Assembly (NCBI RefSeq): GCF_002778315.1
Contig: NZ_NESA01000003.1
Span: 1 to 64,000, forward strand
Direction: 5' to 3'
Origin: Limnohabitans sp. JirII-31
GTDB lineage: Bacteria > Pseudomonadota > Gammaproteobacteria > Burkholderiales > Burkholderiaceae_C
DNA length: 64,000 nt
Shown: positions 26,813 to 34,730 of the stretch, one piece after another
Layout: the number at the start of each line of letters is the position of its first letter
How positions within the stretch are numbered: position 1 is the first letter of the stretch
Notes under the pieces: generated by a model
Told to the model about the DNA's origin: nothing
The model's input: the letters and a program-made list of their open reading frames with translations, nothing else
Database searches by the model: none
Translations under genes and position numbers: made by a program

Positions 26813-28510
26813 TCAGGCTTGCAGGCTGGCCACGTAAGCGCGCCAACCACCGAAGTGGCTGATGTCTTGCGCGCCGATCAAAGCCTGCGGCTCACACACA
26901 AAGCCCTGCACGCTGGTGCCATCGGCCAAGCGCAAAGTGCCAATGCCCAAGGGCTCAGGGATGAGGGCTACAAAAGAGCCGTAGTGGCGCGTGGGCATCT
27001 CCCACACCTCCAGGGCAATGGCATGGCCCTGCCCTGGTGCCACGCGCAGCAAGCCGGGCTTGGGCGGCGTGGTGTTGGGCAAAGCAAACAACTGGTAGTC
27101 GGCACTGGTGGTGGTGGTGTGCAGCAGGCGCGCACCACGCTCGGTGAGTTGCGTATTCAAGGGCATGCCCGACAAATGCGCACCCACCACGGCCACCTGC
27201 ACCGTGGGCTCAGCCTGCAAACCCGCAATGGCTTGCATGGCAGGCAAAGGCTCGCCCGTAGCACCCAGCGTCAAACCCGTGGCGTGGTGGTAACGCTGGC
27301 CCAAGTCGGCCAATTGCCAGTCGCTGCAAGACGGGCCAATCAGCGTGATGCCAAAGGGCAAGCCATCGGCACGCAACACACTGGGCACCGACAGCGCCGC
27401 GTAGTCGAACAAGTTGACGAAGTTGGTGTAGTGGCCCAAGTTGCGGTTGAGCACCACCGGGTCGGCCTGCATTTGCGCAATGGTGTAGTGCGTGGGCGCG
27501 GTGGGCACCAGCAACACGTCGATGGCGTCCCACATGCGGTGTGCGACTTGCGCCAAGCCCAGCATTTGTATTTCGGCGGTGCAGTAATCGGCGGCGCTGT
27601 AGTGGCTGCCTTTGCCAATGATGCTGCGCACGGGCTCCATCACGTGCTCGGGGTGGGCGTCAAAGAAAGGTTGAATGGCCGCGTAACGCTGCGCCACCAA
27701 TGCGCTTTCGTACAACATGGCGGCGGCTTGCAAATGCGGCGTCATGTCGATGGCCACCGGCTCGCCACCCAAGGCACACATCTGCGTGATGGACGCATCG
27801 AAGGCTTGCTTGGCTTGCATGTCGCCAAAGAATTCAAGCTGCTGTGGCACACCAAACTTGAACTGTGCTGGCAAGGCCTGGGTGTTGAGTGTGAGTTGGC
27901 GTGAAAACGGATCGCCCGCATCGGGCCCCAAGCAGGCTTGCAACACTTGCGCGGCAGTGGCCACGGTGCGCGCCAAGATGCTCACGCAGTCCACGTTTTG
28001 CGCCGCAGGCACAACTCCGCGTGCAGAGATCAACCCACGCGTGGGCTTGAGGCCCACGATGTTGTTCAAGCCCGCAGGCACGCGCCCAGAACCGGCGGTG
28101 TCGGTGCCCAAGGCAAAGTCAACCTGCCCCGTGGCCACCACATAGGCAGAGCCAGAACTTGAACCACCCGACACATACAACGGGTTGAACGCATTGGGCA
28201 CCGCACCATAGGGCGAGCGTGTGCCGTTGAGGCCGCAGGCAAATTGGTCGAGGTTGGTTTTGCCATGCAGCGATGCACCAGCGGCGAGCAGCTTGCGCAC
28301 CACTTCGGCGTGCTCTGACGGGGTGTAGGCGAACTCGGAGCACGCGGCCGTGGTGGGCACCTGCGCCGCGTCGATGTTGTCTTTGACGGCGAAGCTCAGG
28401 CCAGAGAGCGCCCCTGAATGGGCCGTGCTCAGAGGGGGCGTGAGGCGTGTGATCCAGGCTTCATCGGCCAGTGCGTTCGTCTGCGAATGAGGGCTTGAGC
28501 GTGACACCAT
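26813..28510 (-). CDS. atzF: Allophanate hydrolase
   Basis: 565 residues. The amidase domain spans about 1-430: Lys in LSFAVKDNIDAA, VSGGSSSGSAYVVATGQVDFALGTDTAGS for the cis-Ser and nucleophile, and IVGLKPTRGLIS. The C-terminal domain (about 440-565) carries HLSGMPLNTQLTERGARLL and YGSFVALIPEPLGIGTLRL, typical of AtzF. It converts allophanate to carbon dioxide and ammonia, the last step of cyanurate and biuret breakdown. First gene of the operon, 22 bases downstream of the likely start of a sigma-54 transcript. Confidence 0.93.
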   Translation of the reverse strand: MVSRSSPHSQTNALADEAWITRLTPPLSTAHSGALSGLSFAVKDNIDAAQVPTTAACSEFAYTPSEHAEVVRKLLAAGASLHGKTNLDQFACGLNGTRSPYGAVPNAFNPLYVSGGSSSGSAYVVATGQVDFALGTDTAGSGRVPAGLNNIVGLKPTRGLISARGVVPAAQNVDCVSILARTVATAAQVLQACLGPDAGDPFSRQLTLNTQALPAQFKFGVPQQLEFFGDMQAKQAFDASITQMCALGGEPVAIDMTPHLQAAAMLYESALVAQRYAAIQPFFDAHPEHVMEPVRSIIGKGSHYSAADYCTAEIQMLGLAQVAHRMWDAIDVLLVPTAPTHYTIAQMQADPVVLNRNLGHYTNFVNLFDYAALSVPSVLRADGLPFGITLIGPSCSDWQLADLGQRYHHATGLTLGATGEPLPAMQAIAGLQAEPTVQVAVVGAHLSGMPLNTQLTERGARLLHTTTTSADYQLFALPNTTPPKPGLLRVAPGQGHAIALEVWEMPTRHYGSFVALIPEPLGIGTLRLADGTSVQGFVCEPQALIGAQDISHFGGWRAYVASLQA

Positions 28511-28525
28511 TGTTGTGCATCCAGT

Positions 28526-28537
28526 CTTGTATCCAAG
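28526..28537. promoter_or_regulatory. Candidate operator of the FadR-type GntR regulator
   Basis: CTTG-TATC-CAAG is an inverted repeat close to the TNGT/ACNA pattern of FadR-type sites. It covers the expected start of the sigma-54 transcript (about 28532), where a bound repressor would block transcription. A longer imperfect dyad (GCATCCA and TGGAATGC) encloses it. Confidence 0.5.
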
Positions 28538-28543
28538 ATGGAA

Positions 28544-28559
28544 TGCAATAGGTGTGCCA
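28544..28559 (-). promoter_or_regulatory. Sigma-54 promoter of the atz operon
   Basis: The minus strand reads TGGCAC-ACCTA-TTGCA. This matches the -24/-12 consensus in full, with exactly 10 bases between GG and GC. Predicted start of transcription is about 28532, 22 bases before the atzF ATG. Confidence 0.8.
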
Positions 28560-28831
28560 CGGTAGAAGACGATTCAAATTTGAGGCTTGCAGAAAAACTC
28601 GTTGCGTTTATTCACGGAGCGTTCGCTGTTGCATTGAATGCGAAGTCGTATGGGTTGATCCACGCAATGGGGGTTAGGGGTTGAGGGGCTTGGTGGGCGG
28701 GAAGGATGATTAGCGGTTTAGGCTGTGAGCAGCCGCACGGTCATGATTGGTGGCATGCAGAAATCGACCCAGACTAGAAATTGCCGCTAAGAAAAAGCTG
28801 GTCTTCAACTGGTGAAGCGTTTGCTGTAGTT

Positions 28832-29407
28832 TTATTCGCCTTTTGCAACATGCTTTCGACTGACCGTGCGTTCTAGCCGCCCTTCCTTCATCAGAAGTCC
28901 AATCACGCTATAGCTCAGGTAGTCTTTTGAGCCACCGCCATAGTCAGATTGGAGTCCCAGGTATTTTGCCGCGTCGGAATTTGAGATGCCTGTCGGATTA
29001 GCCTTTGCAAGCTCCATGACAGCTGATTTCATCAGACCCAAGGCCATCTGCGCTTTTTCGTAGCAACCATCGGGAATGTTGGCTCTGACGCGATGCTTGA
29101 TATTTTCCGGATTAGGTCGAACCTTGTTGGTCAGCAAGCCACCCTGTGATCGGATACCAAATGCAGAAATCAATTCGGCTTCGATCTTGAGCGCCTGTTG
29201 CTCAGTCAAGTTATCAGCAACGATCGTATGGATGACGCTGTATCCCACCTCCTTGATTTGCTTAATAAGTTGGCCTTTCTCAGATTCATCGACATTCGCC
29301 TGATGCTCCCAAGCACGATTGCCGGTGCCTTTACCGATATAGAAGGGCTTGGCAGGTTTATCCCTAGGATCTTTCAGTGCATAAACGTAGAAAGGATTTT
29401 GGGCCAT
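28832..29407 (-). CDS. GIY-YIG nuclease-domain protein
   Basis: 191 residues. The N-terminal GIY-YIG core reads FYVYALKDP ... KPFYIGKGTGNRAWEHQ (about 6-36), followed by the conserved Glu in KIEAELISAFG. The C-terminal half (about 120-190) looks like a winged-helix region (GISNSDAAKYLGLQSDYGG). This resembles the LEM-3-like branch, whose bacterial members are mostly uncharacterised. Base composition is more AT-rich than its neighbours, and it sits alone between two nitrogen operons, which hints at acquisition by transfer. Confidence 0.8.
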   Translation of the reverse strand: MAQNPFYVYALKDPRDKPAKPFYIGKGTGNRAWEHQANVDESEKGQLIKQIKEVGYSVIHTIVADNLTEQQALKIEAELISAFGIRSQGGLLTNKVRPNPENIKHRVRANIPDGCYEKAQMALGLMKSAVMELAKANPTGISNSDAAKYLGLQSDYGGGSKDYLSYSVIGLLMKEGRLERTVSRKHVAKGE

Positions 29408-29672
29408 GTCGAAGTAGATCTGTCAAAAGATGTGATAAGGGGCGTTTATCCTTTGGCATCGTAGCACTGCGACCGGTATCGGACGGGTTGCTGCATGACT
29501 GCTTCTGGCCGAGGTATGCCGCCAGTATGCGCGAGCCGATGACGGCTCTCGATGCAAAACAGCAACACCCGTGTTGAACTCAAAGTCATCCCCACCGCAC
29601 ATCACACTCGCCATGCCTTGATGAAACGCGGCGACACCCGCCGCGCTCCCAACAACTCAAAAACTCAACAAC

Positions 29673-30116
29673 TCAATAAGTTTTATAAGGCAAAAACTTG
29701 CCCGACAACACCACGTTCACACGGTCGCCTTTGGGATCAGCAGTGCGTTGGATGTCCATTGAGAAATCGATGGCGCTCATGATGCCGTCACCAAACTCTT
29801 CGTGGATCAACTCTTTGATGGTGGTGCCGTACACGCTGACGATTTCGTACCAGCGGTAAATCAGTGGGTCGGTGGGCACGGGTGTGGGCAGCGAGCCTTT
29901 GTAGGGCACCACTTGCAACCACTTTTGTTCTTCGGCGTTGAGGCCAAAGATCTTGCCAATGATTTTGGCTTGCTTGGCATCGAGCGTCATCTGGCCCAGG
30001 CAGGCAGCCGTGGTCCACTCTTTGGACAGGCCCACTTTTTGGGCCACGTCTTCCCATTTGATGCCTTTGGAGACCTTGACGGTCATGATTTTTTCGGTGA
30101 TGTCGTTGCGGTTCAT
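29673..30116 (-). CDS. cynS: Cyanate hydratase (cyanase)
   Basis: 147 residues, near the usual 156. Catalytic residues align with the E. coli enzyme: R88 and E91 in IYRWYEIVSVYGTTIKELIHEEFGDG and S114 in GIMSAIDF. The N-terminal helical domain and the C-terminal GKFLPYKTY also match. It converts cyanate and bicarbonate to ammonia and carbon dioxide in a decameric cytoplasmic enzyme. It follows the importer ATPase by 38 bases and ends the cyn operon. Confidence 0.97.
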   Translation of the reverse strand: MNRNDITEKIMTVKVSKGIKWEDVAQKVGLSKEWTTAACLGQMTLDAKQAKIIGKIFGLNAEEQKWLQVVPYKGSLPTPVPTDPLIYRWYEIVSVYGTTIKELIHEEFGDGIMSAIDFSMDIQRTADPKGDRVNVVLSGKFLPYKTY

Positions 30117-30154
30117 AAAAAGCTCCTCTTAGGTAAGTACAGAAAAAAAACAGA

Positions 30155-30958
30155 TCAATGGGCGGGGCCCACATGGGCGCGTGCCACCAAAAAGTCGACG
30201 ATGTGGTTGCGCAGCTCGTAATAGCCAGGCAAGTGGTGCAGGCCGGCACGGGTGCGGTCGCGTGGCAAGGGGTTGGTGACCGATTCAGAAATACCGCCCG
30301 GCACATAGCCGTTGGGAGTGTCGCTGCCGTTGTGCATGAGCAAGATGCGGTCGGCCAACAAACAGGCCTCGTCCACGTCGTGGGTGATCATGAACACGGT
30401 TTGCTGCGTCTCACGCACGATGGTCATGAGCTCGTCTTGGATGGTGCCGCGCGTGAGCGCGTCCAAGGCACCAAAGGGCTCGTCGAGCAGCAGCATGCGC
30501 GGCTGGATGGCAAAGGCACGTGCAATGCCCACGCGCTGCTTCATGCCGCCCGAGAGCTGAGAGGGCTTTTGGTCGATGGCGTGGCGCAAGCCCACGAGTT
30601 CGACAAACTTTTCCACATGCACATTGACCTTGGGGGCTTTCCATTCGGGCCAGCGCGATTTCACTGCAAAGGCAATGTTTTTGCGCACCGTCAGCCAGGG
30701 CATGAGGGCGTGGCTTTGAAACACCACGCCTCGGTCCAGGCTGGGGCCCACCACCTCGCGGTTGTTCATGTACACGTGGCCGCCGCTGGCTTGGTCCAAA
30801 CCTGCCAACACGTTCAAGATGGTGGTCTTGCCACAGCCCGAGTGGCCGATGATGCAGACAAATTCACCTTGCGCGATGTTGAACGACACGTCGGCAAACA
30901 CCGGTCGGTCGGCGACAAAGCGCTTTTCGAGTTGTTCAATTTTCAGAAAGTCTTGCAC
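30155..30958 (-). CDS. cynD: Cyanate/nitrate-type ABC transporter ATP-binding protein
   Basis: 267 residues with Walker A GHSGCGKTT, signature LSGGMKQR, Walker B MLLLDEPFGALD and ITHDVDEA. It belongs to the NrtD/CynD group. It lies 21 bases after the permease gene and just before cynS, which supports cyanate as the substrate over nitrate. Confidence 0.92.
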   Translation of the reverse strand: MQDFLKIEQLEKRFVADRPVFADVSFNIAQGEFVCIIGHSGCGKTTILNVLAGLDQASGGHVYMNNREVVGPSLDRGVVFQSHALMPWLTVRKNIAFAVKSRWPEWKAPKVNVHVEKFVELVGLRHAIDQKPSQLSGGMKQRVGIARAFAIQPRMLLLDEPFGALDALTRGTIQDELMTIVRETQQTVFMITHDVDEACLLADRILLMHNGSDTPNGYVPGGISESVTNPLPRDRTRAGLHHLPGYYELRNHIVDFLVARAHVGPAH

Positions 30959-30979
30959 AGGGGTTTCTTTCGCTGGGGG

Positions 30980-31843
30980 TTATTCCACATAGGTGACGGC
31001 TTGCTGCAAGCGTGCAAAGGCCATGTCGAGCAACATGCCCACGATGCCGATGACACCAATGGCAAAGATGACGTTGGTGAGCGACAGGTTGTTCCACTCG
31101 TTCCAAACAAAGTAGCCAATGCCAGTGCCACCCACCAGCATCTCGGCGGCGACGATAACCAGCCACGCAATGCCCATGGAGATGCGCATGCCCGTCAATA
31201 TGGTGGGCGCAGCGGCGGGCAAGATGACGCACCAAGCACGGCGCAAGGGCGACACCTCCAGCGTGGCCGACACGTTGAGCCACTCACGCTTGACCGAGGC
31301 CACACCAAAGGCGGTGTTGATGAGCATGGGCCAGACCGAGCAGATGAAGATCACAAAGATGCCGCTGATGGACGAGTCTTTGATGGTGTACAGCGCCAAC
31401 GGCATCCACGCCAAAGGGCTGATGGGCTTGAGCACTTGGATGAATGGGTCAAAGGCCAAGCGCAACAGCGGCGACATGCCAATCACAAAACCCAGCGGCA
31501 CCGCCACCAAGGCCGCCAGCACAAACCCCAGGCCCACACGGCCCAAAGAATGGGCCAGTTGGATGAGGATGCCTTTGTCGTTGGGGCCGTTGTCGTACAC
31601 CGGGTCAGACACATGTTTCCAAATGGTCTCGCCCATTTGCGTGAGCGTGGGAAAGCCATTGGTCTTGGTGCTGCCCGGGTCTTTGCCCATCATCTTGAGG
31701 TACTCCGCCTGTTCGGCGGTCATGCCCGCAGGGTTTTGGCCGGGGCCCACTTTGCGTTCCATGGTGGCGAGTGACCACACGCCCAGACACAACAAGAAGA
31801 TGAGCACCGAGATGAGTCGGGCTTTGAAGTTGAGCGAATTCAT
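30980..31843 (-). CDS. cynB: Cyanate/nitrate-type ABC transporter permease
   Basis: 287 residues. An N-terminal membrane helix (ISVLIFLLCLGVWSLATM) precedes a periplasmic stretch and then about five further helices. The EAA-type loop is near SATLEVSPLRRAWCVILPAAAPTILTGMRI, as in NrtB/CynB. It starts six bases after the cynA stop. Confidence 0.92.
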   Translation of the reverse strand: MNSLNFKARLISVLIFLLCLGVWSLATMERKVGPGQNPAGMTAEQAEYLKMMGKDPGSTKTNGFPTLTQMGETIWKHVSDPVYDNGPNDKGILIQLAHSLGRVGLGFVLAALVAVPLGFVIGMSPLLRLAFDPFIQVLKPISPLAWMPLALYTIKDSSISGIFVIFICSVWPMLINTAFGVASVKREWLNVSATLEVSPLRRAWCVILPAAAPTILTGMRISMGIAWLVIVAAEMLVGGTGIGYFVWNEWNNLSLTNVIFAIGVIGIVGMLLDMAFARLQQAVTYVE

Positions 31844-31849
31844 GCGCGG

Positions 31850-33232
31850 TCAACCCATCTTCGAGATGGCAAAGCTCTTGACGTAGTCATCGGGCTTGGC
31901 CGGGTCAAACTCTTTGCCCATGACCTTGAACTTTTTGTACGCGCCTTCGGGCGGCTTGAAGCCCACCAGTGCCATTTGCTTTTTGGCCTCGGTCAACAAG
32001 AACACCTTTTCGGCAATTTGCTTGTAGTTCACATCGCCTTTGATGTAGCCCCAGCGCTTCATTTGCGTGAGCATCCACACCGCCATGCTCTGCCAGGGGA
32101 TGGGGTCGAAGTTGGCGCGGTCGGGCACGTTTTTGATGTTGCCCAGGCCATCGGCAAACTTGCCGGTCAACACCTGCATCAACACCGCCTCGGGTTGGTT
32201 GAGGTATTGGGTGGGTGCGATCACGCGGGCAATCAACTCGCGGTCTTTGGCTTGGCTGGCCATGAAGCTGGCGGTCAGCACCGAGCGGTAGAGCGCGGCA
32301 AAGGTGTTGGGGTTTTGTTGGATGAAGGCGTCGCTCACCCCAAAGGCGCAGCAAGGGTGACCGTCCCAAATTTCTTTGGACAAGATATGAATGAAGCCCA
32401 CCTCGTCGTACACCGCGCGCTGGTTGAATGGGTCGGGGCCCAAGAAGCCGTCGATGTTGCCTGCGCGCAAGTTGGCCACCATCTCGGGTGGTGGGGTGAC
32501 ACGGATTTGCACATCGGTGTCGGGGTTCAAACCGTTTTCTGCCAGGTAGTAGCGCAGCAAGAAGTTGTGCATGCTGTACTCAAAGGGCACGGCAAATTTG
32601 AAGCCTTTCCAGCTCTTGGGGTCGCGTTTGTCTTTGTGCTTGACGTGCAAGGTGATGGCCTGGCCGTTGGTGTTTTGAATGCTGGCCACATTCATGGGCA
32701 TTTGCGTGCTGCCCAGGCCCATGCTCATGGCCAAAGGCATGGGCGACAAAAAGTGGCTGGCATCGTGCTCTTTGTTGATCATCTTGTCGCGGATCAAGGC
32801 CCAACCCGCGGTTTTGTTGAGCTGCACATTGAGGCCTTCTTTTTTGTAAAAGCCCAAGGGCTCGGCCATGATCAAGGGGCTGGCACAGGTGATGGCAATG
32901 AAGCCCACCTTGAGGTCTTTCTTTTCGAGTGCGCCTTTGTCTTGGGCCATGGCCTGCAAAGCGCCCAGTGGTAATACCGAGGCAATGGCCGCGCGTGCGG
33001 TGTTGGCCCCCACCGCTTTCAAGAAGCCACGACGCACACCGTCCACCGGAAACAAGGCCTTGACCAAGGCCGCTTCCATGAATTGACGCCCGGCCTCTTC
33101 CACCGAACTGGCCACTTGAATGTGCTGGTTGGGCGCGTGGTCTTGGCCACAGGCACAACGCATGAGCAAGGGACGCTCTGCGTTGTAGGGCTCGTAAGCG
33201 CTGGAAGATGTGTCGTCAGGCAAATGGGACAT
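31850..33232 (-). CDS. cynA: Cyanate/nitrate-type ABC transporter substrate-binding protein with long N-terminal extension
   Basis: 460 residues from ATG 33232, preceded by GAGGTGCCCC; a frame reaching 33307 crosses the sigma-54 promoter, so it cannot be the start. A twin-arginine leader (RRGFLKAVGANTARAAIASVLPLGALQAMA) begins only at residue 67. The 66 residues before it include RCACGQDH, a possible metal-binding Cys pair. The mature part is NrtA/CmpA-like (VGFIAITCASPLIMAEPLGFYKKEGL). Binding of cyanate is inferred from the cynB-cynD-cynS context. Confidence 0.9.
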   Translation of the reverse strand: MSHLPDDTSSSAYEPYNAERPLLMRCACGQDHAPNQHIQVASSVEEAGRQFMEAALVKALFPVDGVRRGFLKAVGANTARAAIASVLPLGALQAMAQDKGALEKKDLKVGFIAITCASPLIMAEPLGFYKKEGLNVQLNKTAGWALIRDKMINKEHDASHFLSPMPLAMSMGLGSTQMPMNVASIQNTNGQAITLHVKHKDKRDPKSWKGFKFAVPFEYSMHNFLLRYYLAENGLNPDTDVQIRVTPPPEMVANLRAGNIDGFLGPDPFNQRAVYDEVGFIHILSKEIWDGHPCCAFGVSDAFIQQNPNTFAALYRSVLTASFMASQAKDRELIARVIAPTQYLNQPEAVLMQVLTGKFADGLGNIKNVPDRANFDPIPWQSMAVWMLTQMKRWGYIKGDVNYKQIAEKVFLLTEAKKQMALVGFKPPEGAYKKFKVMGKEFDPAKPDDYVKSFAISKMG

Positions 33233-33263
33233 GGGGCACCTCAAAGTTGATGTACCTCTGATA

Positions 33264-33279
33264 TGCAAGCCCCGCGCCA
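33264..33279 (-). promoter_or_regulatory. Sigma-54 promoter of the cyn operon
   Basis: The minus strand reads TGGCGC-GGGGC-TTGCA, one base off the consensus, with GG and GC 10 bases apart. Predicted transcription start is near 33252, about 20 bases upstream of the cynA ATG. Confidence 0.7.
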
Positions 33280-33389
33280 GAAAAATGTAAGCTTCGCGCA
33301 CTGCCATAGCGCATGAAAGCGCACTTCACGCACCATGTCACGCGTTTTGCGCACCAGACACAAGCGGGCGCGCCTCGTCGTGGTGAATG

Positions 33390-34610
33390 TCAGCCTTGTG
33401 CCGACTGAATCATGTTGCGCAACACCGGGTAGATTTGCGCGTCCCAGCGCTTGCCGCTGAACACCCCATAGTGGCCCACACCGGCTTGCAGATGGTGCGT
33501 CTTGCGGTAAGCCGGCAGCATGGCGCACAGGTCTTGTGCCGCCAAGGTTTGGCCTTGACCACAAATGTCGTCACGCTCGCCTTCGACGGTGAGCAGAAAA
33601 GTTTTACGAATGGCCCCCAGCTCCAGCGCACGTCCACGGTAGGTCAATTCGCCCTTGGGCAACAGGTGGTCTTGGAACACATGCTTGACCGTTTCTAAAT
33701 AGAACGGACCCGAGAGATCCATGATGGCGAAGTACTCTTGGTAGAAGTCGCGGATGACATCGGCTTTTTCATGGTCGCCATTCAAGCGGTGCTCGTACAA
33801 GGTGGCAAACGATTGACGGTGGCGGCTGAGGTTCATGTTCAAAAACGCCATGAGCTGGATGAAGCCCGGGTACACACGCCGCCCCACCCCCTTGAACTGC
33901 AAGGGCACCATGCCAATCAGATTTTTTTCAAACCATTCAATGGGTTTTTCTTTGGCCAGGTCGTTGACCTTGGTGGGGTTGATGCGGGTGTCGATGGGCC
34001 CGGCCATCAGCGTCAGGCTGGCGGGCTGGCATTCGTGGCGATCTTGCGCCATCAAGGCGGTGGCGGCCAAGCACGCCACAGTGGGTTGGCACACGCCCAT
34101 CAGGTGCGCGTTAGGCCCCAGGTGCTGCATGAACCAGATGATGTGTTCGATGTATTCGTCCAGACCGAACTCGCCCTCGCTCATGGGAATGTCGCGGATG
34201 TTGCGCCAGTCGGTCAGGTACACCTCGTGGTCTTGCACCAAGGTTTGCACAGTGCCGCGCAACAAGGTGGCAAAGTGGCCCGACATGGGTGCCACCAACA
34301 GCAGCTTGGGCAAGTCGTGTTGGTCTTCGCGCTTGAAGCGCATGAGGTCGCAAAACGGCGTGCCATACACCCGCTCTTCTTGAATGGCGTGTGTCTGCCC
34401 TTGCAGGTCTTGGACGGGCAAGATGTTGTAGTTGGGGCGGGCGTGGGTGAAGCCCATCAAGGCAATTTGTTCATAGTACGCGGTCATGCGCTGCAAGGGC
34501 GTGGCGGGCTTGCCATCGAACCACTTCATGCTGATCTCGCGTGCTTGCGCAGCGAACTGGCGCACGGGGTCGGCCAGGTTGGCCGCCATCTGGTAGTTGT
34601 GATAGATCAT
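33390..34610 (-). CDS. phaZ: Intracellular polyhydroxyalkanoate depolymerase
   Basis: 406 residues with the PhaZ alpha/beta-hydrolase pattern. The nucleophile motif GVCQPT has Cys174 in place of the usual serine, as in the Ralstonia-type intracellular depolymerases. The catalytic His is in GVGHYGVFSGKRW near the C-terminus. It opens MIYHNYQMAANLADPVR. It mobilises stored PHB in native granules in the cytoplasm. It is divergent from the GST gene, and its promoter gap carries a perfect sigma-54 match. Confidence 0.95.
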   Translation of the reverse strand: MIYHNYQMAANLADPVRQFAAQAREISMKWFDGKPATPLQRMTAYYEQIALMGFTHARPNYNILPVQDLQGQTHAIQEERVYGTPFCDLMRFKREDQHDLPKLLLVAPMSGHFATLLRGTVQTLVQDHEVYLTDWRNIRDIPMSEGEFGLDEYIEHIIWFMQHLGPNAHLMGVCQPTVACLAATALMAQDRHECQPASLTLMAGPIDTRINPTKVNDLAKEKPIEWFEKNLIGMVPLQFKGVGRRVYPGFIQLMAFLNMNLSRHRQSFATLYEHRLNGDHEKADVIRDFYQEYFAIMDLSGPFYLETVKHVFQDHLLPKGELTYRGRALELGAIRKTFLLTVEGERDDICGQGQTLAAQDLCAMLPAYRKTHHLQAGVGHYGVFSGKRWDAQIYPVLRNMIQSAQG

Positions 34611-34655
34611 GTATCGCAGGCTGCTGCCTCTTGCTGTGTGTATGCATCAACCAAG

Positions 34656-34671
34656 TGCAAGAGCCGTGCCA
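34656..34671 (-). promoter_or_regulatory. Sigma-54 promoter of phaZ
   Basis: The minus strand reads TGGCAC-GGCTC-TTGCA, a full -24/-12 consensus match with 10 bases between GG and GC. Predicted start is near 34644, about 34 bases before the phaZ ATG. Confidence 0.78.
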
Positions 34672-34675
34672 CTGG

Positions 34676-34690
34676 TGGCATATTTATTGC
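34676..34690 (+). promoter_or_regulatory. Sigma-54 promoter facing the GST-cupin pair
   Basis: The plus strand reads TGGCAT-ATTTA-TTGC, with GG and GC 10 bases apart. It is back to back with the phaZ promoter, five bases away. Predicted start is about 34702, 29 bases before the GST ATG. Confidence 0.6.
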
Positions 34691-34730
34691 GAACGTGATG
34701 TCACTTTGGCAACTTTACCGATTGGCATTC

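Larger units (their letters stand above)
28511..28831. other. Regulatory gap between atz operon and GIY-YIG gene
   Basis: The first 50 bases hold the sigma-54 promoter and the GntR operator for the atz operon. The rest, rich in GGGGTT/GGGCTT runs around 28670-28700, shows no convincing open frame. NtrC or IHF sites would be expected here, but I could not identify them with confidence. Confidence 0.6.

Noticed and set aside
29408-29672. Possible small genes between the GIY-YIG gene and cynS
   Set aside because: The short frames have no ribosome site and no coding character; direct repeats of CTCAA/CAACT near 29655-29680 do not form a terminator.
33738-34730. Long open frame in phase with the GST gene, antisense to phaZ
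   Set aside because: It mirrors phaZ codons, has no family features, and the GST fold begins only at 34731.
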